Counted from the first letter of the stretch, positions 26,421-36,368 are shown. The stretch: 64,000 bases of DNA from Anaerolineae bacterium (GCA_016926805.1 JAFGNV010000207.1:1-64000); one strand, 5' to 3'. A program made the numbers and translations. Notes: generated by a model from the sequence alone, not told the origin.

Positions 26421-27917
26421 ATGACCACAGCAACCAAACCGGTGCGGGTACGTTATGCCCCCAGCCCGACCGGTGATTTTCACGTGGGGGGAGCGCGAAC
26501 TGCCCTGTTTGATTATCTCTTTGCCCGGCATCATGGGGGAAAGTTTATTCTACGGGTCGAGGATACCGATCAGAAACGCTACAACCCCGAAGCCCTGAAG
26601 CAGCTTTTGGAGGGGTTACGCTATTTGGAGCTTGATTGGGACGAAGGTCCGGAAGTAGGGGGAGACTATGGCCCCTACGTCCAAACTGAGCGTCTTGACA
26701 TCTACCAGAAATATTGCCAGCAACTCATCGATACCGGTCATGCTTACCGCTGCTTTTGCTCGCCAGAACGATTAACGGCAGTCCGCCAGGAACGTCAGAA
26801 GAAGAAATTATCGGGTGGTTATGATCGTTATTGCCGTAACATCAACCCGGGCGAGGCGGCGGAACGGGTAGCCCAGGGCGAATCCCATACTATCAGGCTA
26901 AAGCTGCCCCTTGAGGGGGAAATAACAGTCCACGATGCCATCCGGGGCAAGATTACGTTTCAAAATACTCAGCTAGAAGATGCAATTCTTATGAAATCTG
27001 ACGGTATCCCTACCTATCACCTGGCCGTTGTTATTGACGATTATTTGATGAAAATCAGCCACGTTTTCCGGGGTGATGAGTGGGTTAATAGTTTACCGTT
27101 GCATATCTATTTATATCAGGCCTTTGGTTGGGAACCGCCCGTTATCGCCCACTTACCTCTCATTTTAAACCCCACTGGCAAAGGCAAAATGAGCAAACGT
27201 GAAGGGCGAGCGCCGGATGGTACGGTACTGCCGGTGTTTGTCCGTACTTTCCAGGAGTTGGGTTATTTACCGGAGGCAATGGTCAATTACCTGGCCTTAC
27301 TCGGTTGGAGTTACGATGACAAAACCGAAATGATGACCCGGTCGGAATTGATTGAGCGTTTCAGTTTGGAACGGGTGAACGCTGCGCCAGCTAATTGGAA
27401 TTATGATAAGTTAAATCACCTTAACGGTCAGTACATTCGCCAACTTTCGGCGGAAGATTTGACCGATCGCCTCCTGCCCTATCTTGCTGCGGCCGGGGTG
27501 AAAATTGAGCGTGACAAGATGCTGCGAATCACTCCTCTCATTCAAGAGCGTATCGAGACACTGGGTGACACAGCGACCAAATTCAAATTCTTCTTCGTCG
27601 ATGAATTGCCCGATTACGACAGTTCGGAATTGATTCCCAAAAATGGAGATGTGGCGATGGGACTGGCTGTTTTACAGCGTGCCGGGCAGACTCTGTCTGT
27701 CGTTGAATTTACTCAGGCCAAGTTGGAGATTGCCCTCAGAGCAGATGCAGATTCCCTGGGCATTAAGGCTGGTCAGATGTTTCAACCGATTCGTATGGCC
27801 GTATGTGGTCAAAAAGCAGCCCCGCCCCTATTTGAAACCCTAGAGGTGCTGGATCGGGAGACCTGCTTAAAACGAGTTAGGCAGGCGATTGCCAAATTAC
27901 AACCGCCCCAACATTAA
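26421..27917 (+). CDS. gltX: Glutamyl-tRNA synthetase
   Basis: This 498-residue class I synthetase charges tRNA-Glu. The HIGH-like motif is in YAPSPTGDFHVGGART, and the KMSKS motif reads GKMSKREGR, near residue 257. A C-terminal anticodon-binding region of helices follows (about 330-490). The cytoplasmic, non-fused length is standard. Without genome context, discriminating versus non-discriminating activity cannot be told. Confidence 0.95.
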   Translation: MTTATKPVRVRYAPSPTGDFHVGGARTALFDYLFARHHGGKFILRVEDTDQKRYNPEALKQLLEGLRYLELDWDEGPEVGGDYGPYVQTERLDIYQKYCQQLIDTGHAYRCFCSPERLTAVRQERQKKKLSGGYDRYCRNINPGEAAERVAQGESHTIRLKLPLEGEITVHDAIRGKITFQNTQLEDAILMKSDGIPTYHLAVVIDDYLMKISHVFRGDEWVNSLPLHIYLYQAFGWEPPVIAHLPLILNPTGKGKMSKREGRAPDGTVLPVFVRTFQELGYLPEAMVNYLALLGWSYDDKTEMMTRSELIERFSLERVNAAPANWNYDKLNHLNGQYIRQLSAEDLTDRLLPYLAAAGVKIERDKMLRITPLIQERIETLGDTATKFKFFFVDELPDYDSSELIPKNGDVAMGLAVLQRAGQTLSVVEFTQAKLEIALRADADSLGIKAGQMFQPIRMAVCGQKAAPPLFETLEVLDRETCLKRVRQAIAKLQPPQH

Positions 27918-27957
27918 TGATCTTTAATCTAATCTTTACGCAAAGTTTACGGATAAA

Positions 27958-27986
27958 TTGACAATTTTGGTGTATCATGGCATAGT
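27958..27986 (+). promoter_or_regulatory. Promoter of the Flp pilin gene
   Basis: A perfect -35 TTGACA (27958-27963), 17-nt spacer and CATAGT (27981-27986) lie about 50 nt ahead of the pilin start. Confidence 0.7.
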
Positions 27987-28038
27987 GTAACGTGGATTTG
28001 AAATTCCGCATTATCTTTAAAGAAAGGAGATAAATATC

Positions 28039-28185
28039 ATGTTATTCCTTCCGCGTGAAGAAGGTCAGGGCTTGGTAGAATACGCATTGATTCTGGTTCT
28101 GGTAGCCATCGTGGTTATCGCTATTCTGCTTCTGCTCGGCCCGGTTGTTGGTAACGTATTTAGCAACATCGTCGTTAACCTCTAG
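28039..28185 (+). CDS. Flp/Fap-type pilin (48 residues)
   Basis: This small gene follows AAAGGAGATAAATATC and encodes MLFLPREEGQGLVEYALILV and onward. It fits the Flp prepilin pattern: a short charged leader, a cleavage site G|xxxxEY after Gly9, then a single hydrophobic helix (ALILVLVAIVVIAILLLLG). In the Tad system such pilins are processed by a TadV-type peptidase and assembled into thin pili. No tad secretion genes lie nearby. It has its own promoter and terminator, so it is a stand-alone unit. Confidence 0.85.
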   Translation: MLFLPREEGQGLVEYALILVLVAIVVIAILLLLGPVVGNVFSNIVVNL

Positions 28186-28216
28186 TTTCATTCTTAGAAC
28201 TTCATCTTTTTATCAG

Positions 28217-28245
28217 AAGGCCACCGAATTTCGGTGGCCTTTTCT
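28217..28245 (+). terminator. Terminator of the Flp pilin gene
   Basis: AAGGCCACCGA (28217-28227) pairs with TCGGTGGCCTT (28231-28241), followed by TTCTTT. It is a strong 11-bp stem with a 3-nt loop. Confidence 0.9.
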
Positions 28246-28318
28246 TTAATTCATTAATTGTATCAGCGTCTGGTATCGCTGAATTCGGTTTATCCAAAAA
28301 ATCACCTTAAGGCACTTG

Positions 28319-28438
28319 GTGTTTCGCGGCGTAAATAAGCCTACAGTTGAGGATTGCCGATTATCAACGCTAAGCGCCTATTATAGTGCTAATCTGCCGC
28401 GAAACACTTTGGCAGTTAGGCGTTGAAATTTGGTATTA
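28319..28438. repeat. Dispersed repeat, copy A
   Basis: This 120-bp repeat starts GTGTTTCGCGGCGTAAATAA and ends at GGTATTA, directly against the stop codon of the DUF255 gene. An internal GCCGCGAAACAC (28396-28407) is the inverse of its left end. A second copy in opposite orientation lies at 32238-32326 and lacks about 30 bp containing that internal inverse. Confidence 0.8.
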
Positions 28439-30496
28439 CTAGGAGGTATTCACGCCCAACTGCACTAGCGCCTCCAGTTCCTCCACCGTGGTAACGGGCT
28501 GCCGGCAGGTAAAGTTCTGGCATACGTAGACCGTTGTCTGGCCGTTTATTGCCGGACGTTCGAGTACAAGTTCGGGGTGGCCGGCAGTCTCGTTTTCATT
28601 AGTCATCGCTACCACCTGATCAGGGCGGTATGATTCGAACAATAGATTTAGCATTTTTGGGGCTTCCTCGCTGTTTGATTGGCCGATAATGGCAATTTCT
28701 TTAGGTGGGGCCAGGGCAAACTCTAATGCTCCCAGCCAATGGGCAAAAGCGCCGGGATGTTGACTCATTGGCCCCGATAACCCCGCCAGCGCCTCAAAGG
28801 CCGGGGTGGTATATTCGGTTTGTCCGGTGTAGGCGGCCAGTTGCAACAGGACGCGTACGGCCATGCTGTTACCGCTGGGGATGGTATTGTCTTGCAGATT
28901 CTTGGGCCGGGTAATGAGTTGCTCGTGGTCATCGGCAGTGTCAAAGAAGCCGCCCTGCTCATCCCGAAAATGATCAAGTACCACCTCCATAAGATGACGA
29001 GCCTGTTGAAACCAATGGGGATCGAATGTAGTTTGATACAGGGCCAATAGCCCGTCGGCATAAAAGGCATAATCTTCAAGATAACCCCTTAATTTGACCT
29101 TTCCCGGCGTTTCCTTCCAGGTACGGAATAACCGTCCATTTTTCGTCATGACAGATAAAACGAACTTGGCGTTTCGTATAGCCATATCGATATAATCTGA
29201 CCGGTTGAATACGCGTCCCGCCTCAGCAAAAGCGGCCAACATCAGCCCGTTCCAGCCAGCAATGATTTTCTCATCGCGGCCCGGTTTGGCTCGCTTTTCG
29301 CGTTCGGTAAATAATTTGACCCGGCTTCGATGGAGGGTGTCGTTTAAGTCTGCCAGATTGATCTTCAAATCCTTGGCCAGTTGATCCAAGGGAACCGGAA
29401 TATTGAGGATAGATTTCCCTTCAAAATTTCCGCCGGGTTTGACATCGTAAACTTGACAGAAAATCTGCCCTTCTGTATTGCCCAGGATGGCCCTGATCTC
29501 TTCGGGCGTCCAGATAAAAAACTTACCCTCTTCACCCTCACTATCGGCATCCTGAGTCGAGTAAAAACCGCCATCAGGGTGAGTCATCTCTCGAATAACG
29601 TAATCCAGGGTCTCTTCCGTAATCCGACGATAGAGGGATTTGCCGGTCAGCTGGTAGGCGTGCAGGTAGAGTCGGGCCAGCAGCGCGTTGTCGTACAGCA
29701 TTTTTTCAAAGTGAGGGACCAGCCAACGATTATCTACCGCGTACCGATGGAATCCACCGCCAAGTTGATCGTACATTCCGCCATGAGCCATTTTATAAAG
29801 AGTGAGTTCGACCATCTCTAATGTTTCAGGTTTGCGGTTGCGATAGTAGGCCCGTAGTAGAAAATCATAAGTCATCGGTTGGGGAAATTTGGGAGCGCCG
29901 CCAAAACCACCGTTGGTCCAGTCAAAATTGCGGGTCAAGGTCTGAACGGCCAGTTCCGACACCGCCGGGTCTAAAGAGGTTCCGATTTGCAGCGGGATCA
30001 GGGCGTTGATATGGTTTACCAGCGTATCGGCATTGGCGAGAACATCATCCTTTTGCTGGTGGTAGGCCCGAGCAATACTGCGCAGTACCTGTTCAAATCC
30101 CGGCATGCCGTGGTGAGGCGTTGGTGGAAAGTAGGTACCGCCGTAAAAGGGTTTGCCGTCGGGGGTGAGAAAAACACTCATCGGCCAGCCACCCTGACCG
30201 GTCATTGCTACCACGGCGTCCATATAGATGGAATCCAGGTCGGGGCGTTCCTCCCGGTCAACTTTGATGTTGACAAAATACTCGTTCATAATTGTGGCAA
30301 TTTGCTCGTTCTCAAAACTCTCATAGGCCATCACGTGACACCAGTGACAGGCAGAATAGCCGATGCTCAAAAATATGGGCTTGTCTTCGGTTTTGGCTCT
30401 GCCCAGAGCCTCCTCTCCCCAGGGGTACCAGTCAACCGGGTTATGGGCATGTTGCAAAAGATAAGGGCTGCTTTCCTGAGCCAATCGGTTGGGCAT
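28439..30496 (-). CDS. Thioredoxin-domain protein of the DUF255 / YyaL / SPATA20 family
   Basis: The 685-residue protein has the N-terminal thioredoxin-like DUF255 domain with signature [20 protein letters not shown] and a redox-type [14 protein letters not shown] motif holding two cysteines (CHWC). A long (alpha/alpha)6-barrel resembling N-acylglucosamine epimerase folds follows. The family is widely conserved, but its biochemical role is not firmly established. AAAGGAG lies 5 nt before ATG 30496, so the in-frame ATG at 30523 is not the start. The C-terminal stop abuts repeat copy A. Confidence 0.88.
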   Translation of the reverse strand: MPNRLAQESSPYLLQHAHNPVDWYPWGEEALGRAKTEDKPIFLSIGYSACHWCHVMAYESFENEQIATIMNEYFVNIKVDREERPDLDSIYMDAVVAMTGQGGWPMSVFLTPDGKPFYGGTYFPPTPHHGMPGFEQVLRSIARAYHQQKDDVLANADTLVNHINALIPLQIGTSLDPAVSELAVQTLTRNFDWTNGGFGGAPKFPQPMTYDFLLRAYYRNRKPETLEMVELTLYKMAHGGMYDQLGGGFHRYAVDNRWLVPHFEKMLYDNALLARLYLHAYQLTGKSLYRRITEETLDYVIREMTHPDGGFYSTQDADSEGEEGKFFIWTPEEIRAILGNTEGQIFCQVYDVKPGGNFEGKSILNIPVPLDQLAKDLKINLADLNDTLHRSRVKLFTEREKRAKPGRDEKIIAGWNGLMLAAFAEAGRVFNRSDYIDMAIRNAKFVLSVMTKNGRLFRTWKETPGKVKLRGYLEDYAFYADGLLALYQTTFDPHWFQQARHLMEVVLDHFRDEQGGFFDTADDHEQLITRPKNLQDNTIPSGNSMAVRVLLQLAAYTGQTEYTTPAFEALAGLSGPMSQHPGAFAHWLGALEFALAPPKEIAIIGQSNSEEAPKMLNLLFESYRPDQVVAMTNENETAGHPELVLERPAINGQTTVYVCQNFTCRQPVTTVEELEALVQLGVNTS

Positions 30497-30598
30497 GTTT
30501 ATCTCCTTTTTTATAAAAATCACTATAAAAATTATACCGGGTGAAACCTAAAAGGTAAAATTGCCTTCAATGGCCATTATTTCCCATCTGCAAATCCC

Positions 30599-30627
30599 TT
30601 GTGAAAAACGAGGGGTGACAGTATAAT
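30599..30627 (+). promoter_or_regulatory. Promoter of the HAMP/GAF kinase
   Basis: TTGTGA (30599-30604), 17 nt and TATAAT (30622-30627). The in-frame ATG at 30632 lies at the predicted start point of transcription, which supports using ATG 30680. Confidence 0.6.
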
Positions 30628-30679
30628 TGGGATGAAATGGTTTCAAATACAAACAGGCTCTAAGGCCTGGAGGGAGTCA

Positions 30680-32101
30680 ATGACCCGGAATAACCAAAAG
30701 GTTTCTGATCCACGTATTTTACAATACATTGAAGTAGCCGAACGCCTGAAGCAGGGCGATTACAACCTTGATTTGGCGGTGACTCCTGTGGATGAAGTGG
30801 GTAAATTGGGACAAGCCTTGCGAGACCTGGCTAAGACCCTGGAAAAGCGCTATCATGAGTTGCAAAAATTGGATGAGATCACCTGGCACATTAATGCCGG
30901 TCTTCTCCTGGATGACATCTTGGAGAATGTCTATCATAATTTTCGGTCGCTTATTCCTTATAATCGCATCGGTTTTGCTTTGATTGACAATGAGTCCTCA
31001 ACCGCACAGGTGCGGGCTTGTTGGGCCAAAAGCGATCAGAAGGTTGTAAAATTGACCAAAGGTTATACGGCCCCCTTGGCCGGAAGTAGCCTGGAGACTA
31101 TCATCGCTAACGACCAGCCTCGTATCCTTAACAATCTGGTGGCCTATCTCGAGTGCAAACCCCAATCCGACTCCACCCGGTTGATTGTTGAAGAAGGAAT
31201 GCAATCCTCGCTAACCTGTCCTCTGATTGCCAACGGCATCCCGGTAGGTTTTATCTTTTTCTCCAGCATCAGACCCAATACCTATGCTGAGATGCACGTT
31301 GATATTTTTAAACGAATTGCCGGACAGCTTTCGGTAATTGTTGAGAAAGGGCGGCTGGTTTCGGAACTGGCGGGTCAAAAAACGGCGATAGAAAAGCAGA
31401 ATCAAGAGTTGCAGCGTCTGAATGAAGTGAAGAATGCGTTTTTGGGTATGGCGGCCCACGACTTACGGGGACCGATTGGTTTCATTCAGATGATTTCCCA
31501 ATTTTTGCTGGAGCCTTCGGAAGAGGTATCAGAAAACGAACTTAAAGATTTTCTTGATGATATTTATAGGCAAACCAATCATATGTTGACTCTAATTGAT
31601 GATTTGCTCGATGTGAGTCAGATTGAAGCTGGTGAGCTTAATCTCAACCTGGTTACTGTAGAGATAGATAAGCTGGTGAGCGAGGCTGTCAGCCGTCACG
31701 CCAAGATGGCTGCTCCCAAAGGTACTCAGGTTTTGTTGGAAACGATTTCCCGGGGCAGCGCCATGGCCGACCCGGTCCGTCTTCGTCAGGTAGTAGACAA
31801 CCTCATCTCCAACGCCGTAAAATACTCACCGCCGGGCAGCAGAGTTACCGTGGGTGTGGAGAGAATTGACGGTGATTGGCGGGTTAATGTAAAGGATGAA
31901 GGACCTGGCCTGACCGATGAAGATCGGCGGCATTTATTTCAGAATTTTGCCCGTCTCTCCGCCAGACCTACCGGCGGAGAAAAGAGCGTCGGGCTGGGTC
32001 TGGCTATCACCCGGCGGGTAGTGGAAGCTCATGGCGGCACCATTGGAGTAGATTCTGAACCAGGTTTGGGTGCCAATTTTTGGTTTACTATCCCCGCTTG
32101 A
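30680..32101 (+). CDS. Soluble HAMP-like/GAF histidine kinase
   Basis: The 473-residue protein from ATG 30680, preceded by GGAGGGAG, has a HAMP-like segment (about 15-65; QGDYNLDLAVTPVDEVGKLGQALRDL). A GAF domain (75-225) and a coiled coil follow. The HisKA helix has phospho-acceptor His in GMAAHDLRGPIG, and the HATPase domain has the N box (NLISNAVKYSP), G1 (KDEGPGL) and G2 (GLGLAI). There is no membrane helix despite the HAMP-like segment, so any signal is cytoplasmic. The next genes are another kinase and a response regulator, 350 nt downstream, and may be partners. Confidence 0.85.
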   Translation: MTRNNQKVSDPRILQYIEVAERLKQGDYNLDLAVTPVDEVGKLGQALRDLAKTLEKRYHELQKLDEITWHINAGLLLDDILENVYHNFRSLIPYNRIGFALIDNESSTAQVRACWAKSDQKVVKLTKGYTAPLAGSSLETIIANDQPRILNNLVAYLECKPQSDSTRLIVEEGMQSSLTCPLIANGIPVGFIFFSSIRPNTYAEMHVDIFKRIAGQLSVIVEKGRLVSELAGQKTAIEKQNQELQRLNEVKNAFLGMAAHDLRGPIGFIQMISQFLLEPSEEVSENELKDFLDDIYRQTNHMLTLIDDLLDVSQIEAGELNLNLVTVEIDKLVSEAVSRHAKMAAPKGTQVLLETISRGSAMADPVRLRQVVDNLISNAVKYSPPGSRVTVGVERIDGDWRVNVKDEGPGLTDEDRRHLFQNFARLSARPTGGEKSVGLGLAITRRVVEAHGGTIGVDSEPGLGANFWFTIPA

Positions 32102-32447
32102 TTTCTGTTCCCTGGTCTGCGGCGTCAAAATTCTCCCATCTACATCCTTGATTGAATAAAATAGGATGAGTCCCCCCTTGAAACGCGTCGACCAAATAGT
32201 TTTTTGCCTGGTGCAGTTGGACGTAAATTTCCCATAATAATACCAAGTTTCAACGCCCAACTACCAAAATGTTTAGCGTTGATGTCGGCAATCCTTGACT
32301 GTAGGCTTATTTACGCCGCGAAACACTAAACTACTGGCCTATTTACGCCTATCTTGAAAAATGGTATGGTGATAATAGAGTACAGTTTGTCAGTTTGGGT
32401 AGATTCTCTTTGTGTTTTGAGATCAACAAGAGTGAGGTGTCACAAGT
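32102..32447. repeat. Spacer holding dispersed repeat copy B (32238-32326)
   Basis: This 346-bp gap has no convincing gene. Positions 32238-32326 are the reverse complement of the repeat at 28319-28438. They share TAATACCAAGTTTCAACGCC at one end and the GCCGCGAAACAC terminus at the other, minus an internal block. The remaining sequence shows no clear regulatory site beyond the GAGGTG ribosome site at 32434-32439. Confidence 0.75.
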
Positions 32448-35228
32448 TTGAAGCAAAAAGTCAAAGACAACCTCCAACAACAAACAAAAATGGCCTATGA
32501 TCAGGCAACGGTTTATGCCCGCGAACTCAAACAGGAGATACTTGAGCGTCGGCGGGCCGAGGCGGAACTTGAATTGCGGGTGGCCCAGTTGTCGCTCATC
32601 AACGGTATTGGACGCAGAATTGCATCGGCGCTTAACCTGAACACGGTGCTGACCACTGCCGCCCGTTTGGTACAGGAAACGTTTGATTACCACCACGTAG
32701 CTCTATTTTTGATAGACGGCGACACGCTTAAACTCGAGGCTGTTGCCGGTTCGGATGAAGCTCATTTTCCCGTAGGTCATACCCAAAAGTTGAACAAAGG
32801 GATTATTGGCTGGGTAGCTACCCACGGACAAAGAGTGCTGGCTAATGATGTTGGCGTTGAACCGCGTTACGTTTCTTCAAGCGCCGAGTATACGGTTACC
32901 CGAGCCGAGTTGTGCTTGCCCATTAAGTTGGACGGCCAGACCATTGGCGTGCTCGATATTCAAAGCCCGCGGTTAAATGCATTCAACGGCAACGATATCA
33001 TTGCCATGGAAACGCTGACCGACCAGATTACGGTGGCCCTTGAAACCGCCCGTTTGCACGAGTCGGTGCAACGGGAGTTGACGGAACGCAAACGAGCCGA
33101 GCAAGCTCTGCAGCAGGCGCATGACGAACTTGAACAGCGGGTAGAAGAACGGACGACCGAATTGCGCCGATCGGAAGAACGTTACCGCAATCTGTTTGAT
33201 AACGCCAACGATTTGATTCAAAGCGTTGATGCGCAGGGTCATTTTGGGTACGTCAATCGTAGTTGGTTGGAGGCTCTGGAGTACACGGAAGATGAAATAT
33301 CCGGCTTACGCCTGGAAGATGTTATTCATCCGGACCAACTGGCCCATTGTAAAGAAATGCTCCAACAGTTGCAGATTGGTGAGCGTTTTATTAATCAACG
33401 TTTGGTCCTTATAACCAAATCCGGCCAACCGCTGGCGGTGGAGGGGAATTTCACCCCGTATTTTGAAGAAGAGCGTTTTGTCGCTTGCCGGGGAATCCTT
33501 CGTGATATTACCGAGCGTGAACAGGCAGAAGAAGCTCTGGCCACCCGCTTGCGCTACGAGCAGGCCCTCTCGGCTTGTTCGCAGGTGTTAATGGCAGATA
33601 TTGACTTGGAGGAAGCTCTAACCGAAACCCTATATGAATTGTTGGTTGCTACCGATGCTAGTCGAGTTTATATTTTTGAGAATTTTGAAGACGCCAACGG
33701 CGACTTATGGATGCACCAAACCCGCGAGGTATGCGCCTTGGACGTGCCGGCACAGACGGACGACTCCCCCTTGTCGCCCATGCCCTACAAACAGGACTTC
33801 GAACGATGGCAATCGATATTAAGGCGGGGCCAACCCATCGCCGGAGTGGTAGAATCTTTTCCCCAGCGTGAACGCCAGGTGTTGGCAAAACGGGGTATTC
33901 TTTCTATCCTGGTATTGTCGATTTGGGTAGAAGGCCGGTGGTATGGGTTCATTGGCTTTGATGACATTCATCGGCCCCGTAAATGGGGTCAGGCTGATAT
34001 TAAATTGCTCCAAACTGCTGCCGGGATGATTGGCGTATTTATCGAGCGGAAGCGGTCGGAGAACACCCTGCGCGAAAGCGAAGAAAAGTATCGCGTTTTA
34101 ATTGAGCAATCCAGTGACGCCATCTATCTGATCCACGGCGGGCGGTTTGAAGTAATCAACCGCAAGTTTGAGGAGCTTTTTGGGGTAACCCAGGAAGACG
34201 CCAATGCACCGGATTTTGTGTTCACCAATATCGTGGCCCCCAAAAGCCAGGGGATGATTAAGGAGTTGGCCGGCCGGAAGGCCGAAGGACACATGGGGTC
34301 GCCGCTTTATGAATTTACGGCCCTGGACAAGGACGGTAACGAGATTGAAGTGGAACTGACGGTTTCCTACCCCACTTATCAGGGTGGTTTGGCCACCCAG
34401 GGGATTATCCGTGATATTACCGAGCGGAAGCATACTGAGGAGGAGAAGCGGAGAGCCTATCAGCAAGTTCAGCAATATGCCGACGAATTGGCTGAAAAGA
34501 TTAAGGCCGAACAGCATCTGGTTGCCGAATTGAAAGAAACGCAGGCGCAACTGATTCAGCGGGAACGGTTGGCTGCCCTGGGCCAGATGGCCGCCACCGT
34601 TGCCCACGAATTGCGCAATCCCCTCATGTCCATTCGGATGGGGGTTGAATATCTATTGCACGACGTCGACCAGACAGACCCACGCCAGCAGGCGGCCGCC
34701 TTGATGCAGGCCAATATGGATCGAATTGATCGTATTGTTGAAGATATTCTCTTTATCTCACGCGCCCCCCGGCCCAACCTCACTTCTGATCTGCTGCAAT
34801 TGGTGATTGAGGATGAACTGGCTCGTTGGGAGCTAAAATTGTCTGAAAAGGAAATTGTTTGCCATACCCGGCTAGACCCTGATTTACCCCCCATTTTACT
34901 TGACTATGACCAGATGGGGCGGGCGCTCTCCAACCTTATCGGCAATAGCGTTGACGCGCTGGAACCCGGGGGAGAATTACATTTAACCTTACACGCCGAA
35001 GCCGACAGCCAGGTGATTATCCTCTCAGACAACGGTCCTGGCATATCGCCAGAAAATCAATCAAAAATCTTTGAGCCGTTCTTTACCACCAAATCCCGAG
35101 GCACCGGCCTGGGTTTGTCCATTGTCAAACAAATTGTCGACTACCATCAAGGTAGGATTGATTTGTGGAGTGAGGTTGGGGTTGGCACTAAATTCACCAT
35201 TACGTTACCTCAACAACGGAAGGCATAG
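32448..35228 (+). CDS. Multi-sensor histidine kinase (GAF-PAS-GAF-PAS)
   Basis: This 926-residue kinase starts at TTG 32448 with GAGGTG 8 nt upstream. Domains in order are a GAF (about 45-205), a coiled coil, PAS 1 (about 232-355), a second GAF-like domain (about 365-525) and PAS 2 (about 530-660). A coiled coil follows, then HisKA (GQMAATVAHELRNPLMSIRMG, His near 727) and HATPase (NLIGNSVDALEPGG; LSDNGPGIS; SRGTGLGLSIVKQ). This NtrB/ZraS-like catalytic module suits fast signalling. There is no membrane segment. The response regulator starts 4 nt after its stop and is its likely partner. Confidence 0.88.
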   Translation: MKQKVKDNLQQQTKMAYDQATVYARELKQEILERRRAEAELELRVAQLSLINGIGRRIASALNLNTVLTTAARLVQETFDYHHVALFLIDGDTLKLEAVAGSDEAHFPVGHTQKLNKGIIGWVATHGQRVLANDVGVEPRYVSSSAEYTVTRAELCLPIKLDGQTIGVLDIQSPRLNAFNGNDIIAMETLTDQITVALETARLHESVQRELTERKRAEQALQQAHDELEQRVEERTTELRRSEERYRNLFDNANDLIQSVDAQGHFGYVNRSWLEALEYTEDEISGLRLEDVIHPDQLAHCKEMLQQLQIGERFINQRLVLITKSGQPLAVEGNFTPYFEEERFVACRGILRDITEREQAEEALATRLRYEQALSACSQVLMADIDLEEALTETLYELLVATDASRVYIFENFEDANGDLWMHQTREVCALDVPAQTDDSPLSPMPYKQDFERWQSILRRGQPIAGVVESFPQRERQVLAKRGILSILVLSIWVEGRWYGFIGFDDIHRPRKWGQADIKLLQTAAGMIGVFIERKRSENTLRESEEKYRVLIEQSSDAIYLIHGGRFEVINRKFEELFGVTQEDANAPDFVFTNIVAPKSQGMIKELAGRKAEGHMGSPLYEFTALDKDGNEIEVELTVSYPTYQGGLATQGIIRDITERKHTEEEKRRAYQQVQQYADELAEKIKAEQHLVAELKETQAQLIQRERLAALGQMAATVAHELRNPLMSIRMGVEYLLHDVDQTDPRQQAAALMQANMDRIDRIVEDILFISRAPRPNLTSDLLQLVIEDELARWELKLSEKEIVCHTRLDPDLPPILLDYDQMGRALSNLIGNSVDALEPGGELHLTLHAEADSQVIILSDNGPGISPENQSKIFEPFFTTKSRGTGLGLSIVKQIVDYHQGRIDLWSEVGVGTKFTITLPQQRKA

Positions 35229-35232
35229 TCAG

Positions 35233-35985
35233 ATGAGTGGCAAGATTCTAATCGTTGACGATGAAGAAGCGGTACGTTTTTTCACGGCTGATGCGTTGCG
35301 GCGGGCCGGCTGGCAAACCTACGAGGCCGATTCAGGTGAAGCCGCCCTGTCGATGTTAGAAAAAACCCCTCTGGATGTGATGCTTCTGGATTTGCGAATG
35401 CCGGACGTGGATGGCCTGGCGGTTATGCGCCAATCCACCAAGCGCTGGCCCGAGGTTATGATTATCATTATGACGGCCTACGCCTCAATTGACTCGGCCA
35501 TTGAAGCGGTGCGCCAGGGGGCATTTGATTACCTCCAGAAGCCGTGCTCCACCGAAGACATTGTAGCCTGCGCCAACCGCGCCCTGACCAGAAAAGAGGC
35601 CAACGAACGTCATCGGAAATTGGCTGGCCAATCCGGCCAACCAGACCTGGCGATAGCCGATGCCGGGGTTGATTCGGCAAACAAGATTCGCTCCGGCGAG
35701 CTGGAAATCGATTTTGGATCGCATGCGGTTTTTCTGGCCGGGCAACCTATTTCTTTGACCCCCACCGAATACGGCCTTTTGGAAATTTTGGCTGAGGTCC
35801 CGGGGCAATCCATTTCGCTCAAGCAACTCATCGAAGATGGGCTGGGTTATGATGCTCACGACCCGCAGGCGCAGGAGACATTGCGCGTCCATATCAGCCG
35901 TTTGCGGCGCAAACTGGCCGCCAGGTACATTGTCACCGTTCGTGGGGGTGGTTATGCGTTGGCCAAAATTCCGCCTTTAATGTGA
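35233..35985 (+). CDS. Response regulator, receiver plus winged-helix (OmpR-like) output
   Basis: The 250-residue regulator has a complete receiver domain: acidic pair in ILIVDDEEA, phospho-acceptor Asp in VMLLDLRMPD, switch Thr in IIMTAYA and Lys in YLQKPCS. A linker and a winged-helix DNA-binding domain (about 160-248, ending TVRGGGYALAKI) follow. ATG 35233 has GGAAGG upstream. A longer frame starting at 35071 is inside the kinase gene. It forms a two-component pair with the preceding 926-residue kinase. Confidence 0.9.
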   Translation: MSGKILIVDDEEAVRFFTADALRRAGWQTYEADSGEAALSMLEKTPLDVMLLDLRMPDVDGLAVMRQSTKRWPEVMIIIMTAYASIDSAIEAVRQGAFDYLQKPCSTEDIVACANRALTRKEANERHRKLAGQSGQPDLAIADAGVDSANKIRSGELEIDFGSHAVFLAGQPISLTPTEYGLLEILAEVPGQSISLKQLIEDGLGYDAHDPQAQETLRVHISRLRRKLAARYIVTVRGGGYALAKIPPLM

Positions 35986-36088
35986 TGGGTGAAAGGGATG
36001 AGTCGCCTTTCGGTTATCAAAAGAAACCCGTTAATGATTCGTAACAAGTTGTAACAAACTGTTTGGTTCCGGCCTTAGCTTTCTATGT

Positions 36089-36094
36089 TAGAAT
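36089..36094 (+). promoter_or_regulatory. Extended -10 box for the zinc-ribbon microprotein
   Basis: TGTTAGAAT (36086-36094) is an extended -10. It lies 31 nt before the TTG start at 36126. Confidence 0.45.
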
Positions 36095-36125
36095 ATTGAT
36101 AAATACCTCAAGGGAGGGCTTCATC

Positions 36126-36368
36126 TTGTTTGAGGGTACTACAAAAATGGCGAACGGGTCGACATCTCCAATCACAAAAAGTTTGGCACTTTATTGTCCC
36201 AGCACATGCCAACAAGTTATCATTCACAGTTGGAAGCTCATCCCGGTCCCCGGGGGACAGGCGATCTGGTGGCAATGTCCCAGATGTTTGGGATGGCACG
36301 TGTTGATAGGTGACGGTCAAGAGGATTCAACCCCTGCCAGGCGACTTGTCTTTGATATTTCCGGTTGA
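36126..36368 (+). CDS. 80-residue zinc-ribbon-like protein
   Basis: A strong AGGGAGGG (36111-36118) precedes TTG 36126, giving an 80-residue product. Two cysteine pairs, CPSTC and CPRC, plus a nearby His (CLGWHVLIG) suggest a zinc-binding knuckle. No family is recognised. ATG 36147 is an alternative start without a ribosome site. It sits between a two-component system and a REC-PAS-cyclase gene, with its own promoter and a terminator downstream. A nucleic-acid or protein-binding role would be a guess. Confidence 0.55.
   Translation: MFEGTTKMANGSTSPITKSLALYCPSTCQQVIIHSWKLIPVPGGQAIWWQCPRCLGWHVLIGDGQEDSTPARRLVFDISG

Noticed and set aside
31934-32260. 108-codon minus-strand frame across the end of the kinase and the spacer
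   Set aside because: It overlaps the conserved HATPase domain and has no recognisable content.
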